Source: a virus. From it: DNA of 64,000 bases. The position numbers and the translations under genes are program-made. The stretch lies in the IMG/VR virus record IMGVR_UViG_3300008108_007099, positions 27,492 through 91,491 of that record; one strand, written 5' to 3'. Every line of letters begins with the position of its first letter. Position 1 is the stretch's first letter. Of the stretch, positions 29,730 to 39,106 are shown piece by piece. The notes under the pieces are model-generated. The model ran no database searches and was not told the origin of the DNA. It saw only the letters and a program-made list of their open reading frames with translations.

Positions 29730-30179
29730 ATGGCTTTAGTTGTTCCAAATATTGGGGAAACCGCGCTACTTAAGAAAATGTTTAATCAAGAGCAGACAAC
29801 AACTCTGCTTCTTAAGCTGTATTACAATGACGCTACACCAAACGCTTTTTCCACCTTATCTTCATTTAGTGAATGTGGGTTTTCTGGGGATCCTCCAACA
29901 CCAAATGGGTCTTTTCCCGGTTATACAAACGCAACCATAACCAACAGCAATTGGGTAGTTGCTACTCCAGTTGGTGCTACCTATGCCGAAGCCGGATATG
30001 GAGAACAAACTTTCACTTTTAACGCATATACTTCCGCTCAAACAGTTTTTGGATACTATGTGACAGACACTCTCAACAATCTGTTGTGGGCAGAAAGATT
30101 TACAAACGCACCATTTACTTTGCCGCCCGCTGGCGGAACTATAGCAGTCACCCTAACTATTAATTTGGAAAATGTATAA
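29730..30179 (+). CDS. Unknown structural-type protein, 149 aa
   Basis: A 149-residue protein starting MALVVPNIGETALLKKM, with a strong CTGGAGG ribosome binding site that fixes the start at 29730 rather than at an upstream in-frame ATG. The composition is Thr/Ala/Phe/Tyr-rich with beta-strand character (YGEQTFTFNAYTSAQTVFGY, then IAVTLTINLENV at the end). Proteins opening with a similar segment occur among phage head or tail decoration proteins, but no firm family can be named. Its end overlaps the next gene by 8 bases. Confidence 0.65.
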   Translation: MALVVPNIGETALLKKMFNQEQTTTLLLKLYYNDATPNAFSTLSSFSECGFSGDPPTPNGSFPGYTNATITNSNWVVATPVGATYAEAGYGEQTFTFNAYTSAQTVFGYYVTDTLNNLLWAERFTNAPFTLPPAGGTIAVTLTINLENV

Positions 30180-31626
30180 GATTATCGTTAATATATGTTT
30201 TAAAGAATGGCTGTTAGTTGAAGATGAAAAATCTCAGCTAGCAGAGTTTAGTGTATTGAAAAACGATTACATAAATCCTTTCATAGACAGGCTCATACAG
30301 CATGGAGATACACATCCCGGATTTTTGACTCCATCACAAAAAACCGAACTTATGCATCTTAAGACATCTGACGACTTGTTTCACATGATGTCTTCGGCAG
30401 ATCGGGGTTATTTTGACAAAGCTGGTGCATTGACAGATAGCGATAAAATTAAAAAACTCATCAACCGCGAAATCGGCAAACTGAATTTTGATGCTGCTGG
30501 TAACTTGGGAGATTTAATACATCAAGTCAATACTGCTAAAACCTCAAAAAGTCTTCCAGAATACGATCCAGAAAGCGATGCAACTCCTTACAGAAGACAT
30601 ACTGTTGACGACATAAAACAATTTTTAGATCACATTTTTAGTAGAAAAGTTATTTACACTACCAAGCGCGCCGAAAAAGATTTCGGGGGAACTGGCGGAG
30701 CAAAGGGTGCAACGGAAGATACGCCGGGCATCGAGGGATTAGCAAAGGTACAAGCAAAGGATCCAGAAGAGATTCGTGAACTTGGTGCAAACTTAGAGGC
30801 AAGGCGAAAGATAGACAAACTTTCAGATTGTGTCAGACTTATATTTACAAAACAGAATGAAAAATATGCTAGGAAAGCGAAAAACTATGCAAAGCAAGTT
30901 GAAAACTCAATAGCTGACCCAGAGGAAAAATTGTCTGTTTCGCAATTAGTAGATTTGAAATTAGCCAGTTTATTTCAAATTGTTTCAAGATACATGAATG
31001 AGCGCGTAACTTCTATAGACGAAAGAGGATTCCCAACTTCTAGTGATTTATTTGTACAAAAAGATATAGACAATGTTTTACAGGGCAGAGTTAAATTGCT
31101 CGATAGAATAGTCAAGAGTGAAAATTTTATTCCATATTTACGTAAACTCATCAAGGATAACGACCCTGTAGCGGTTGATTTAGAGAAGGCCGTGCTTGGA
31201 ATTCTATTTGTGGCGGCTGCCAAAAAAGCTTCGTCAACCTCCGGAAGTATCGCACAAGTTATGCCAGCCTTTATGGGATTGGAAGCAGTAAAATCAAACG
31301 CTGCAAATCAAAAATTCCTCCAGAATCTTAAAGAGAAATTCTTAGATGACAAAGTATTAACTGACAAATTTAATTTCAAAAAATTAGATGCTTTAAATGC
31401 AGTTTCAGAAGGAAAAGACGGAGCACTAGATTCTTACATGATTTCTCATACTTTTCCAGACATAAATAAGGGAACTGAAGAAGCAGCTACTTTCTTGAAT
31501 TTTATGGAAAAAATGAAAAACACGAAAGAGCCTTTAATAGGAGCAAGGGGCGAAAGACTGACGTTAGATCTTGAAAAAGATTGTGAAGATGTTGCGCAGA
31601 TTTTGCAAAAGGCTGGTGTTATATGA
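30172..31626 (+). CDS. Unknown 484-aa protein with capsid-targeting-like N-terminus
   Basis: The N-terminus MYKIIVNICFKEWLLVEDE contains an F-K-E-W-L core like the aromatic tags seen on other proteins of this window and on T4 internal head proteins. The remainder is a helical, charged protein with no recognised family, similar in style to the 1125-residue protein upstream. The start overlaps the previous gene by 8 bases and its stop overlaps the next start as ATGA, so it is part of a tight operon. A candidate internal or head-associated protein, inferred from the tag only. Confidence 0.65.
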   Translation: MYKIIVNICFKEWLLVEDEKSQLAEFSVLKNDYINPFIDRLIQHGDTHPGFLTPSQKTELMHLKTSDDLFHMMSSADRGYFDKAGALTDSDKIKKLINREIGKLNFDAAGNLGDLIHQVNTAKTSKSLPEYDPESDATPYRRHTVDDIKQFLDHIFSRKVIYTTKRAEKDFGGTGGAKGATEDTPGIEGLAKVQAKDPEEIRELGANLEARRKIDKLSDCVRLIFTKQNEKYARKAKNYAKQVENSIADPEEKLSVSQLVDLKLASLFQIVSRYMNERVTSIDERGFPTSSDLFVQKDIDNVLQGRVKLLDRIVKSENFIPYLRKLIKDNDPVAVDLEKAVLGILFVAAAKKASSTSGSIAQVMPAFMGLEAVKSNAANQKFLQNLKEKFLDDKVLTDKFNFKKLDALNAVSEGKDGALDSYMISHTFPDINKGTEEAATFLNFMEKMKNTKEPLIGARGERLTLDLEKDCEDVAQILQKAGVI

Positions 31627-32195
31627 CAATTTATAATTGCAACGGTAGGCCATATCGACCTACTGGAAGTCTTCAGCAATTTGGCGATGAATTGCCAGAG
31701 CATGCCTTATTCAATCAATGGGATGAAGAATCTATAAGACAAGGTGGTTCTCCAATATTTTATTATGAACTTTTCGTAAATATGAACAATATCGATCCCA
31801 TTTATTTGGAGACGAGAACAAAAATATACAGTCCGCAACCTGTGCAATTATGGTGTTATTACGAACCAGTTCCAAGTCAAAATTATCAGACTCCTTTTGG
31901 AATAGACAGCCCAGATGATATGTTGTTTGAATTCAATTATCAAACTGTTTTAAAAACTCTTGGACATGTGCCAAAAATAGGAAGTAGATTTTTTACACCA
32001 TTTTTGAAAGAAAACTGGGTAATTATAGAACGAAAGACTGGCGAAATGAAAATGTACGGCGTGGTAAGATTACAATGTTTGTGTCAGAGATTCCAAGAAG
32101 ATTCTGTTTCTGGCACTTCTGTTAATGAATCGCAGGGAGTAAATTATAGCTCTGTACTTCAGCCAGTTACACAACCTACATATAAAATAATTTAA
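31623..32195 (+). CDS. Possible neck protein (gp14-like) or other virion protein
   Basis: A 190-residue aromatic-rich protein (FYYELFVNMNNIDPIYLETR, WCYYEPVPSQNYQTPFG). HVPKIGSRFFTPFLKENWVI and a conserved-looking VVRLQCLCQRFQED near the end are reminiscent of the T4 gp14 K-E-G-D-L-I-Y-F region, which partners gp13 in the neck, but the match is weak and partly positional. ATGA overlap with the upstream gene. An unassigned baseplate or head-completion protein is the alternative. Confidence 0.5.
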   Translation: MTIYNCNGRPYRPTGSLQQFGDELPEHALFNQWDEESIRQGGSPIFYYELFVNMNNIDPIYLETRTKIYSPQPVQLWCYYEPVPSQNYQTPFGIDSPDDMLFEFNYQTVLKTLGHVPKIGSRFFTPFLKENWVIIERKTGEMKMYGVVRLQCLCQRFQEDSVSGTSVNESQGVNYSSVLQPVTQPTYKII

Positions 32196-32205
32196 AGGAG
32201 CATTT

Positions 32206-32895
32206 ATGAAAAGTTTTTTTGAATTTTACGACAAACTTAAGTCTAAGAGGCTTAATGAGCAGGACGCCATGGTGCCACCAAATATGGGCATGGGACAAGC
32301 ACCTCCCGGTGGTCAAATGCCTAGTGCAGGAGGCATGGATAGCATGGGTGCTCCCGGTCAAGTTGCCGGGCAACAAGGAATGAACCTTGACGCACCGCAA
32401 GATATGGGTGGTATGGATCAGCTTGATGCTGACCAAGATGAGGGCAAGGAAGATTCTGACAGCCAAACCGCGCCACCAGAAGGAGAGGCCACAGCAGAAT
32501 CTTTGTACCCCACGATTGACACTCTTATTAAATTCGTCAAGGATTACAGCGTTGGCGATGATGATGACAAAGATCAAAAGCGCGAAGAGCTTTTGTCGCA
32601 ACTTGATGCGATTAAAAACAATATCGCTGATTTAACAGGAGTCCAGCCTCCATCAGGTCCATCCGACGAAGAGAGTGATGACAGCGTTGGGGCTAATCAG
32701 ATTGACGCTTCAGCAGATGAAATTCCACCGGGAAAGCAAACTGCTTACGGTGGTGAATTCGGTGACCAAGCTGGAGGAGCAAGCATGCCAAATATGGACG
32801 GAACAGGAAACATGTACGGCAACATGGATGGAGGTTCTAACCCTGCCACTACCGGTGGCGGCGCACTTGGATTTGGCGGCGCATTCGCCGGATAA
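32206..32895 (+). CDS. Acidic Gly/Met-rich protein with capsid-targeting-like tag
   Basis: A 229-residue protein with the ribosome binding site AAAGGAG. The N-terminus MKSFFEFYDKLKSKRLNE resembles the T4 capsid-targeting sequence, with R-L-N-E as a possible gp21-type cleavage end followed by Gln. Beyond it are low-complexity segments rich in Met, Gly, Pro and Gln (PNMGMGQAPPGGQMP), then a central acidic helical region (DYSVGDDDDKDQKREELLSQL), then a second disordered Gly/Met-rich tail. This is typical of scaffold or internal head proteins. A strong terminator follows directly. Confidence 0.65.
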   Translation: MKSFFEFYDKLKSKRLNEQDAMVPPNMGMGQAPPGGQMPSAGGMDSMGAPGQVAGQQGMNLDAPQDMGGMDQLDADQDEGKEDSDSQTAPPEGEATAESLYPTIDTLIKFVKDYSVGDDDDKDQKREELLSQLDAIKNNIADLTGVQPPSGPSDEESDDSVGANQIDASADEIPPGKQTAYGGEFGDQAGGASMPNMDGTGNMYGNMDGGSNPATTGGGALGFGGAFAG

Positions 32896-32914
32896 TAGAT
32901 GTATTATTGAATTC

Positions 32915-32946
32915 AAAAGGAGGATCATTGGATCCTCCTTTTTTAT
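32915..32946 (+). terminator. Intrinsic terminator, probably bidirectional
   Basis: Stem AAAAGGAGGATC (32915-32926) pairs with GATCCTCCTTTT after a short loop, followed by a T run. It lies between the ends of two converging genes. On the minus strand the T run is shorter (TTTT) but still present, so it may serve both genes. Confidence 0.85.
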
Positions 32947-33731
32947 TTAAATAGCTTCAATTTCAACTTTACATAATTTTCAACTTTCATGCTAAGCTTG
33001 TTAACTAATAATTTTAATTGCACCAGCCCATATAATTGTACATACTTTGATAATTTTTTATATAGATTGTCGAAATAATTATGTTGATTGTCTTTGTAAC
33101 CTCTGGCTATTATGCTTCTCCTGTTGGCAAATGTTGCAGCTTGCCATCTTCTATTGTTCTTTAATTCTGTACTCATTTCCTCTATAGTAATTTTTTCATT
33201 TAACACAGGAAATACTTGGCATATCTTATCGCCTTTCTTGAACCGTAGTGCCTGTCCTTCTCTGGGACTATTAAATACTATGAAGAATAAACTGCTCCAC
33301 CAACTTGTTTCAAGGTGACCTGAAATTACGCATGCAACATTATCTTCTGAGTAGAATCTAGGATGATTTTCTATTCTCAAAACGTATTTTTCATCGACCA
33401 TAATATCCAAGCATGTATTCATGCTAAAGTGTTTTTCTCCTAAACAACCAACTGGTATACCTATTTTTTGAACTATTTCTGTGTCTTTCTTCCAATTATC
33501 TTCTGCAATTATTTGTATTTTACCATTCGTTTTACTGACGGTTATTTCTGTATTGAATGGATAACATATTTCTATCCCATAAGTATTTGCATCAACGAAT
33601 GGTTTGCACATGTAAGGTTGTATTTTTTGTTCTTTTCTGTGCTCGGTAGGCGCGCCAGACCAGCCTTCTAATTCCAAATGTATTGGTTTTGGAGCAAATT
33701 CATTGTTTAAATGTCTGTATTTCAAATGCAT
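32943..33731 (-). CDS. Unknown 262-aa protein (possible DUF6065-like)
   Basis: An unrecognised globular protein. Recognisable islands are GWSGAPTEHRK near residue 25, KPFVDANTYGIEICYPFN, WSSLFFIVFNSPREGQALRF and FKKGDKICQVFPV, a mix typical of small conserved phage proteins of unknown function; I have seen similar text in a family called DUF6065 but cannot confirm it. The start at 33731 is supported by TTGGAG seven nt upstream; a second ATG at 33749 has CTAAAATA ending 3 nt before it. It converges with the structural gene on the left across a terminator. Confidence 0.6.
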   Translation of the reverse strand: MHLKYRHLNNEFAPKPIHLELEGWSGAPTEHRKEQKIQPYMCKPFVDANTYGIEICYPFNTEITVSKTNGKIQIIAEDNWKKDTEIVQKIGIPVGCLGEKHFSMNTCLDIMVDEKYVLRIENHPRFYSEDNVACVISGHLETSWWSSLFFIVFNSPREGQALRFKKGDKICQVFPVLNEKITIEEMSTELKNNRRWQAATFANRRSIIARGYKDNQHNYFDNLYKKLSKYVQLYGLVQLKLLVNKLSMKVENYVKLKLKLFK

Positions 33732-33764
33732 TTTTAACTCCAAGTACATAACTATTTTAGTACT

Positions 33765-34763
33765 ATGCAACCTATAGGCCCAAATCCAAATTCGTATGGC
33801 AAGTCTCTTAATGACTGCCAAGACCAATCACCGATGTGGAGGTCGGAAAACATTGATCCACCACCGGGATTTTGCGACCAGCCACCGGATAATCAGAACA
33901 ATCAAGCAAACAAAATACCAGCACCTTCTGACTGGTTTGATGACTTTCTAGACAAGAAATATATGCTGGGATCACAAAACAATGCTGATCCTATGCAAAC
34001 CGGACAAATTGTAAACAATCTTAATCCTCCAAACAGGAATGTCGTTTATCGATATGCAAGGTCGCTAAGGTCTTGTGACGAAGCTGTAATGGATTTGTTT
34101 AGAAATTTAGTTGTAATTGATGACGATGGGAAGAGCCATCAAGTACCTATCATATGGGCAACACAAGAACGCGCAGTTGCCGCCGTAGTTCAACAAAACG
34201 TTAGAAAAGATCTTACCTTGGTTGTTGACAGAATCAGGCTCCCCATGTTGGCCATCAGTTCTACGGAATATGCAATTGATCCATCTCGATACACATATCA
34301 CAAGGCAATAAATTTCTTGAGTGATAACAAAGGATTGCCAACATTTGTGGAATCTGAAAGGTTTGAAAGAGATACGGTATTTGGGTTAGCAAGAGGCATT
34401 CCAATTAATATTGGCTACACAATGTACGCATGGACTCTTCAACTTGAGGACATGAACCAAATACTAGAACAAATCCTAACTAAATTCTCTCCTGTTGCAT
34501 ATATAAAAGTCAGAGGAGTACTCTGGGAAGTCTGCGTCAAATTAGATTCGATAGCAAACAATTTGGAAACAGAGCCCGGGGATGCTGCTTTAAGAGTAAT
34601 TAAGTTTCAATTTGGTATCACTGCCGAAACTTACGTTAATCAGCCGATTACACGAAACAAGGCAGTCCTTAATACTAAAGTTGATTTTGTTAATTCTCTT
34701 AATGAAGCGGAAATCTCAGAGGTAATTAAACGTCTGGAAGAATCGGTAGAAGGGGTACAATGA
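33765..34763 (+). CDS. 15: Tail terminator / sheath stabiliser, T4 gp15-like
   Basis: A 332-residue protein resembling T4 gp15, which caps the sheath and tube and joins the tail to the neck. After a Pro/Asn-rich N-terminus, matching features are YARSLRSCDEAVMDLFRNLV, VPIIWATQERAVAAVVQ, RIRLPMLAISSTEYAIDPSR, YTMYAWTLQLEDMNQILEQI and the C-terminal DAALRVIKFQFGITAETYV, in the same order as in gp15. It sits directly before the sheath gene, as expected. No ribosome binding site is visible before the ATG. It overlaps the next small gene by 4 bases (ATGA). Confidence 0.75.
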   Translation: MQPIGPNPNSYGKSLNDCQDQSPMWRSENIDPPPGFCDQPPDNQNNQANKIPAPSDWFDDFLDKKYMLGSQNNADPMQTGQIVNNLNPPNRNVVYRYARSLRSCDEAVMDLFRNLVVIDDDGKSHQVPIIWATQERAVAAVVQQNVRKDLTLVVDRIRLPMLAISSTEYAIDPSRYTYHKAINFLSDNKGLPTFVESERFERDTVFGLARGIPINIGYTMYAWTLQLEDMNQILEQILTKFSPVAYIKVRGVLWEVCVKLDSIANNLETEPGDAALRVIKFQFGITAETYVNQPITRNKAVLNTKVDFVNSLNEAEISEVIKRLEESVEGVQ

Positions 34764-34963
34764 TTGAAATAACCAATATGCAGAAATCGCCAATACAATT
34801 GATTATCAAATCAAAGCGCGCTTTGCATTCATATGATGTGATAGATATTCCCGGCGTTGGGAACGGACAAAATAAAATATTGATAGAAGAACATCTGCAT
34901 ACACCATATATAGATAGGGCAGAGAAGTCTGGTTATATCAAACAGAGAATTTTGAAAGATTAA
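34760..34963 (+). CDS. Small protein between gp15 and sheath genes, 67 aa
   Basis: A 67-residue protein with an ATGA overlap to gp15 and the sheath gene 16 bases downstream. It has a compact mixed alpha/beta composition (PIQLIIKSKRALHSYDVIDI, then NKILIEEHLHTPYI). No family is recognised. The position suggests a tail assembly or joining function. Confidence 0.65.
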   Translation: MIEITNMQKSPIQLIIKSKRALHSYDVIDIPGVGNGQNKILIEEHLHTPYIDRAEKSGYIKQRILKD

Positions 34964-34979
34964 GACATAGGAGTAAATT

Positions 34980-37544
34980 ATGGCACTATTACAAAGTTTT
35001 CCGCCTTCAAACACAATAAGTCCTTCGGTCAGATTCACCGAACAAGACTTAACTTTGCTTACAACGACTCCAGCAACCAATGCTATTGGTTTGGTTGGAT
35101 TTGCTAGTAAGGGCCCCATCAATACCCCTACTTTAGTAACGTCAACTTATGAATTACATACTCTGTTTGGCTACCCGCATCCTTCCCAAGGATACGCGCC
35201 ATACTTGATGTATGCTGCACAAAATGCTTTGGCTTTCACAAATGCAGTTTGGATTGTGCGTGTAGCAGATACTGATCCCAACTCTTTGTATTACGCAACC
35301 ACAGCTAGCAAACAAGTACCTGCTGCAGGCGGTTTGCTTAAAGTCCATGGAGCATTGTTTGACGTAGGCGACACCATTTCTTATCCCGGCGTTGCAGACT
35401 ATACATATAGCTTCCGTTGGGCTCTTAACGGAGTACTAAGCAGTAAGGTTGTTAAGTTGCGTACTGATGCTGGAAGACCAGCTCCGTTTACTGGTGTTCC
35501 TTACACTGTACCGGAAATTGTTGATGAGCTAAATCTAAGTCTAAATCCAACGATTGATGGTGTCGAGTTCTTCTTGTATACTGACTCAAGCACAGGTCAG
35601 GAAGCAGTTGGGTTCCAGACAGTTTGGGCCTATGGCGACCAGTCCAGCTTAGAGCTAATCAGCGTACTTGACAATCTTGTTGGATCTACGCCTGCCACTA
35701 CAGGAACTGCTCCTAATTACACTAACGTTAATAACGCTATCGGTTTAGGCAATGATATGACTGTTCCTGTTAAAACAGGCACTGCAACTCACTATCCTGC
35801 TTCCGCTTCAGTCGTTACACCCGGAATTTGGGACTTCCCAGTCGGCACTTACAACTTACAGGTAGTAACTGATGGATCTGGGCTTGTTAGCGTTGACAAC
35901 GTTATTAGAACTTATGATTTCTCTACATTATTAAGTGGAGCTTCCTATCCTACTACAGCACTTTTGGTTGCTGATTTGAATACAGCTATCACAACTATCG
36001 ACCCAACTGTTGCAGGTGTTCCTCTTGAAGGAGTGCCAGTTTGCTTCCAGTTTGCAGCTAGTTCTGATGCTGTCCAAGTCACAACCAACACCGCTCTAAC
36101 GGATGGTCAGGGATTGCTATGTGGTAGAAATGCCAAGATTAATGTTCGCGGCGGTACTCTCGCTGCAATATTCGGATTTAATGCTGCTGGCGTAACTGGA
36201 CTAACACCTGACGGTGTAGCTGACAACGAGGACAGCGATGCTAATGACGGTATGTGGATTGGAACTAACAGCATTCCTGTTACCGATCCAACTTATTACA
36301 CATTCGAGCTATTTGCTGACAGCCCGGGCATAGAAGGCAATCAGACCTTTGTTACCTTCAAGAAATATCCTGAAGGCAATACATTCAGCATGGATGTGTT
36401 CCTTCTAAATCCCGTAACAAATGCAACTCTTCAGGTTGAAGGATGGGGTAATCTTTCTAAGGACCCAGACTCTGCTTTCTATATCCAAACTTACATTAAT
36501 AGTTTTAGCAACTACATCAGGGTTCTAGACAATACAGCTACTACTGCACCTCCCGCAGATACTAGCAACCAACAATCTGTCGCACAGAATGATATTCGTT
36601 TGAGCGGCGGTTCAGATGGATATCCTGTCGGCGAGACTGCTTTGCGTGACGCCTTGTTGATAGGCAGTCCTGTCAATATGAGTGGCGTTTATGCCTTCAG
36701 CGACCCAGAGCAGATCAATATCGACCTTTGTGCTGTTCCCGGTGGTACAACGACCATTGTAATAGATGGACTTATCTCAATGTGCGAAGAGTATCGTCAG
36801 GATTGCCTTGCAGTTATCGATCCGCCAGCCGGATTGACTCCTACCGAAGTAGTTCAATGGCAGAATGGCCAAAGCCCTGTTAACTCTCAGAGATTCAACA
36901 GCGATTTTGCCGCTCTCTACTGGCCTTGGATCATGATCTATGACAGCTACAATAACTTCAATGTTTGGTGTCCTCCTAGCGTTGGCACAGTAGCTGCTAT
37001 AGTGAATAGCGACAACATTAGCGCTCCTTGGTTTGCTCCTGCTGGCATTCAAAGAGGTGTTGTGCCTAACGTTATTGACGTTGCATATGTGCCTACTCTC
37101 AAAGAGAAGGACAACATGTATGGCAACCAAAACGCTGTCAACCCGATCGTACGCTATGCTGGATCACCAGATTACGTCATCTGGGGCCAGAAGACTCTAC
37201 AGCGTGCTCCTACGGCTCTTGACCGCATTAATGTTCGTAGAATGATGTTCTATGTCGAGAAGCAGATCAGAAGTCTATCTCGTCAACTTCTATTCCAGCC
37301 TCACACAGACTCGCTTAGAAGGCAATTCATTCTTCTTGCTAATGGCGTGTTGAACAACGTTCAAAACAACCAAGGCATTACAGCCTACAAGGTGGTTTGC
37401 GATGAAAATCTCAATCCTCCCGAGGTAATTGATCGAAACGAGTTAAGAGCGCAAATCGGAATCGTTCCGACTAGAGCTGTTGAATTCATCTTTATTGAAT
37501 TCACACTCTACAGAACTGGTGCATTAGATACGGTAACAGCTTAA
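34980..37544 (+). CDS. 18: Contractile tail sheath protein, T4 gp18-like
   Basis: An 854-residue sheath protein, larger than T4 gp18 (659 residues). The N-terminus has the sheath signature SPSVRFTEQDLTLLTTTPAT and AIGLVGFASKGPINTPTLVT, the domain that wraps the tube. A large central insertion (~residues 110-450) likely forms surface-exposed domains. The C-terminal sheath core follows, with RFNSDFAALYWPWIMIYD, IVRYAGSPDYVIWGQKTLQ, LDRINVRRMMFYVEKQI and a terminal VEFIFIEFTLYRTGALD. The ribosome binding site is TAGGAG. Contraction drives the tube through the host envelope. Confidence 0.95.
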   Translation: MALLQSFPPSNTISPSVRFTEQDLTLLTTTPATNAIGLVGFASKGPINTPTLVTSTYELHTLFGYPHPSQGYAPYLMYAAQNALAFTNAVWIVRVADTDPNSLYYATTASKQVPAAGGLLKVHGALFDVGDTISYPGVADYTYSFRWALNGVLSSKVVKLRTDAGRPAPFTGVPYTVPEIVDELNLSLNPTIDGVEFFLYTDSSTGQEAVGFQTVWAYGDQSSLELISVLDNLVGSTPATTGTAPNYTNVNNAIGLGNDMTVPVKTGTATHYPASASVVTPGIWDFPVGTYNLQVVTDGSGLVSVDNVIRTYDFSTLLSGASYPTTALLVADLNTAITTIDPTVAGVPLEGVPVCFQFAASSDAVQVTTNTALTDGQGLLCGRNAKINVRGGTLAAIFGFNAAGVTGLTPDGVADNEDSDANDGMWIGTNSIPVTDPTYYTFELFADSPGIEGNQTFVTFKKYPEGNTFSMDVFLLNPVTNATLQVEGWGNLSKDPDSAFYIQTYINSFSNYIRVLDNTATTAPPADTSNQQSVAQNDIRLSGGSDGYPVGETALRDALLIGSPVNMSGVYAFSDPEQINIDLCAVPGGTTTIVIDGLISMCEEYRQDCLAVIDPPAGLTPTEVVQWQNGQSPVNSQRFNSDFAALYWPWIMIYDSYNNFNVWCPPSVGTVAAIVNSDNISAPWFAPAGIQRGVVPNVIDVAYVPTLKEKDNMYGNQNAVNPIVRYAGSPDYVIWGQKTLQRAPTALDRINVRRMMFYVEKQIRSLSRQLLFQPHTDSLRRQFILLANGVLNNVQNNQGITAYKVVCDENLNPPEVIDRNELRAQIGIVPTRAVEFIFIEFTLYRTGALDTVTA

Positions 37545-37565
37545 TAGTTAAAAGGAGATATAAAT

Positions 37566-38201
37566 ATGGCAGATCCAATTATGATGGGCATAGGCCCAAT
37601 AGGAACAACAAACGACATCATCTTCAAGAGGAAGTTTAGATGGACATTTGAAGTAAATCAGGTTTGCGGCGGTGGAAACACTTTCGGACAAATTCCTGCT
37701 TCATTCGTCAAAGTTGCGTCTAGACCGAATGTTTCTTTTGATGAAACTGAAATTAACTTCTTACAGGGAAAAATGTATATCCCCGGTAAGGCGACATTTG
37801 AGACTGTCACAGTAACCTACTATGACATTACTCCTGTCCGCAGCACAACAATCCTTAACTTGTATAACTGGATTGGTTCAGTTTACAATTTCCTCGGCGA
37901 GCCAACATTGGCCAACAATATGGCAGGAAGCTGGGAGAATCCCACCATGTCCTCGTTTGGCAATGGTGTTGGCGGATACGGTGGCACTGGCATTCTAACC
38001 ATGTATGATGGTGGCGGCGCTCCTCTAGAGCAGTGGACACTATACACATGCTGGCCACAATCTGTTAACTTTGGCGACTTGGATTACAGCAGCAGCGACG
38101 AGTGTAATATTGAGTTAACTCTTCGTTACACGTTTGCTAAGTGGCGTAACCTTTGCGGATACGAGCAACCGAACCCCTGCTACGCCGGCTGCCGTTTCTA
38201 A
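37566..38201 (+). CDS. 19: Tail tube protein, T4 gp19-like
   Basis: A 211-residue protein with the tail-tube pattern: RKFRWTFEVNQVCGG near residue 20, FVKVASRPNVSFDE, FLQGKMYIPGKATFETVTV and a late PQSVNFGDLDYSSSDECNIE, LTLRYTFAKW. These strands and the W-x-P-x-x-V-N-F-G-D-L-D segment are characteristic of gp19-type tube proteins that stack as hexamers inside the sheath. It directly follows the sheath gene, with AAAGGAG before the start, and is terminated by a strong hairpin at 38224-38260. Confidence 0.9.
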   Translation: MADPIMMGIGPIGTTNDIIFKRKFRWTFEVNQVCGGGNTFGQIPASFVKVASRPNVSFDETEINFLQGKMYIPGKATFETVTVTYYDITPVRSTTILNLYNWIGSVYNFLGEPTLANNMAGSWENPTMSSFGNGVGGYGGTGILTMYDGGGAPLEQWTLYTCWPQSVNFGDLDYSSSDECNIELTLRYTFAKWRNLCGYEQPNPCYAGCRF

Positions 38202-38223
38202 TATTGAGAATTATCACCAGTTC

Positions 38224-38265
38224 AAAATCCCCGTCTTTGAAATAAAAAGACGGGGATTTTCTCTT
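38224..38265 (+). terminator. Intrinsic terminator after the tube gene
   Basis: A 15-bp stem AAAATCCCCGTCTTT (38224-38238) pairs with AAAGACGGGGATTTT (38246-38260), loop GAAATAA, followed by a T-rich tail. It ends the sheath-tube operon. Just after it, TATAGATATATATT precedes the next gene and may hold that gene's promoter. Confidence 0.9.
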
Positions 38266-38294
38266 TTATAGATATATATTTTTGGAGGATTTTT

Positions 38295-38867
38295 ATGCGT
38301 GCTGAAGGCGAGATGGGGATATGGAGTCTCGATAACTTCGTAATGAAGAGGCAGTTTCGCTGGCTTTTCAGTATCGAGAATATTGTTGGCAAACCTGAAG
38401 CTAACACCGTAAATGTAAAACCTCCACTAAAATCACAAAGGCCCAATATTAGCTTCAAAGAAATTCCTCTAGAACATCAAAGCGAAACTATTTACATGCC
38501 GGGAAAAGTTGAATGGAAGCCTATAAATTTAACAGTTTATGATGTTGCAGCTTATTCATTGTTCAATGGTGCCTGCAGGCTAATAGACAATAATGTTTAC
38601 AGATGGATTAAATTGTTTTATTGGCCAGAAAATTCTACATACGGGTTCGCCACAAATCAGAACCCCAATACGTCTTTCAAAAGACCAGCTTTCTTGACTA
38701 TGCTTGATGGTCAAGGTGGAGTATTAGAGCAATGGCAATTCGACAACGCTTGGTGTCAAGACGTTAATTTTGGCGAACTTGATATGGCAGGATCAGACGT
38801 TATGACTATAGACCTTACTTTGAGATATGACCGAGCCTATATAATTGGACCGCGCTTGCCTGCTTAA
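38295..38867 (+). CDS. Second tail-tube-like protein (gp19/gp54-type)
   Basis: A 190-residue paralogue of the tube protein: KRQFRWLFSIENIVGKP, QRPNISFKEIPLEHQSETIY, MPGKVEWKPINLTVYD, QDVNFGELDMAGSDVMTIDL and TLRYDRAYII align strand for strand with the preceding gene. T4 also has a gp19 relative, gp54, that starts tube polymerisation on the baseplate, so this copy may be the tube initiator; an alternative is a second tube subunit. It has its own transcription unit after the terminator and a TTGGAGG ribosome binding site. Confidence 0.8.
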   Translation: MRAEGEMGIWSLDNFVMKRQFRWLFSIENIVGKPEANTVNVKPPLKSQRPNISFKEIPLEHQSETIYMPGKVEWKPINLTVYDVAAYSLFNGACRLIDNNVYRWIKLFYWPENSTYGFATNQNPNTSFKRPAFLTMLDGQGGVLEQWQFDNAWCQDVNFGELDMAGSDVMTIDLTLRYDRAYIIGPRLPA

Positions 38868-38869
38868 TT

Positions 38870-39106
38870 TCAGTCGTGCATTTGCTCAAATTTAATCATA
38901 TGCCTGCACTTGCTTAGAAATTCATCTAATTGCTTTGGTTTTAAACCCAAAACCCTGCAAGCCCCGCTTTTATTCAGGCGTCCCTTTTTAGTATATACTT
39001 TGCTCTCATTTAAAAGCAATGCTTCTATTTGTTTGCCTAAACCGCTTTTTTCTAGAATATCAAGTATCTCTTGTCTTTCTATAATATCAACAAAATGATT
39101 TTTCAT
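38870..39106 (-). CDS. Small helical protein, possibly HTH-type, 78 aa
   Basis: A 78-residue basic helical protein. The segment NKSGACRVLGLKPKQLDEFL reads like a helix-turn-helix with a sharp G-L-K-P turn, preceded by a Lys-rich loop. No family is recognised, so DNA binding is inferred. It lies downstream of the late sigma gene on the same strand, with a 15-base gap, and may be co-transcribed with it. No clear ribosome binding site is visible; TATAAT lies 7 nt before the ATG. Confidence 0.6.
   Translation of the reverse strand: MKNHFVDIIERQEILDILEKSGLGKQIEALLLNESKVYTKKGRLNKSGACRVLGLKPKQLDEFLSKCRHMIKFEQMHD

Noticed and set aside
37559-37566. Exact TATAAATA overlapping the tube gene ATG
   Set aside because: The box ends on the start codon itself and a normal AAAGGAG lies upstream, so it cannot be a useful promoter for this gene; it is probably chance.
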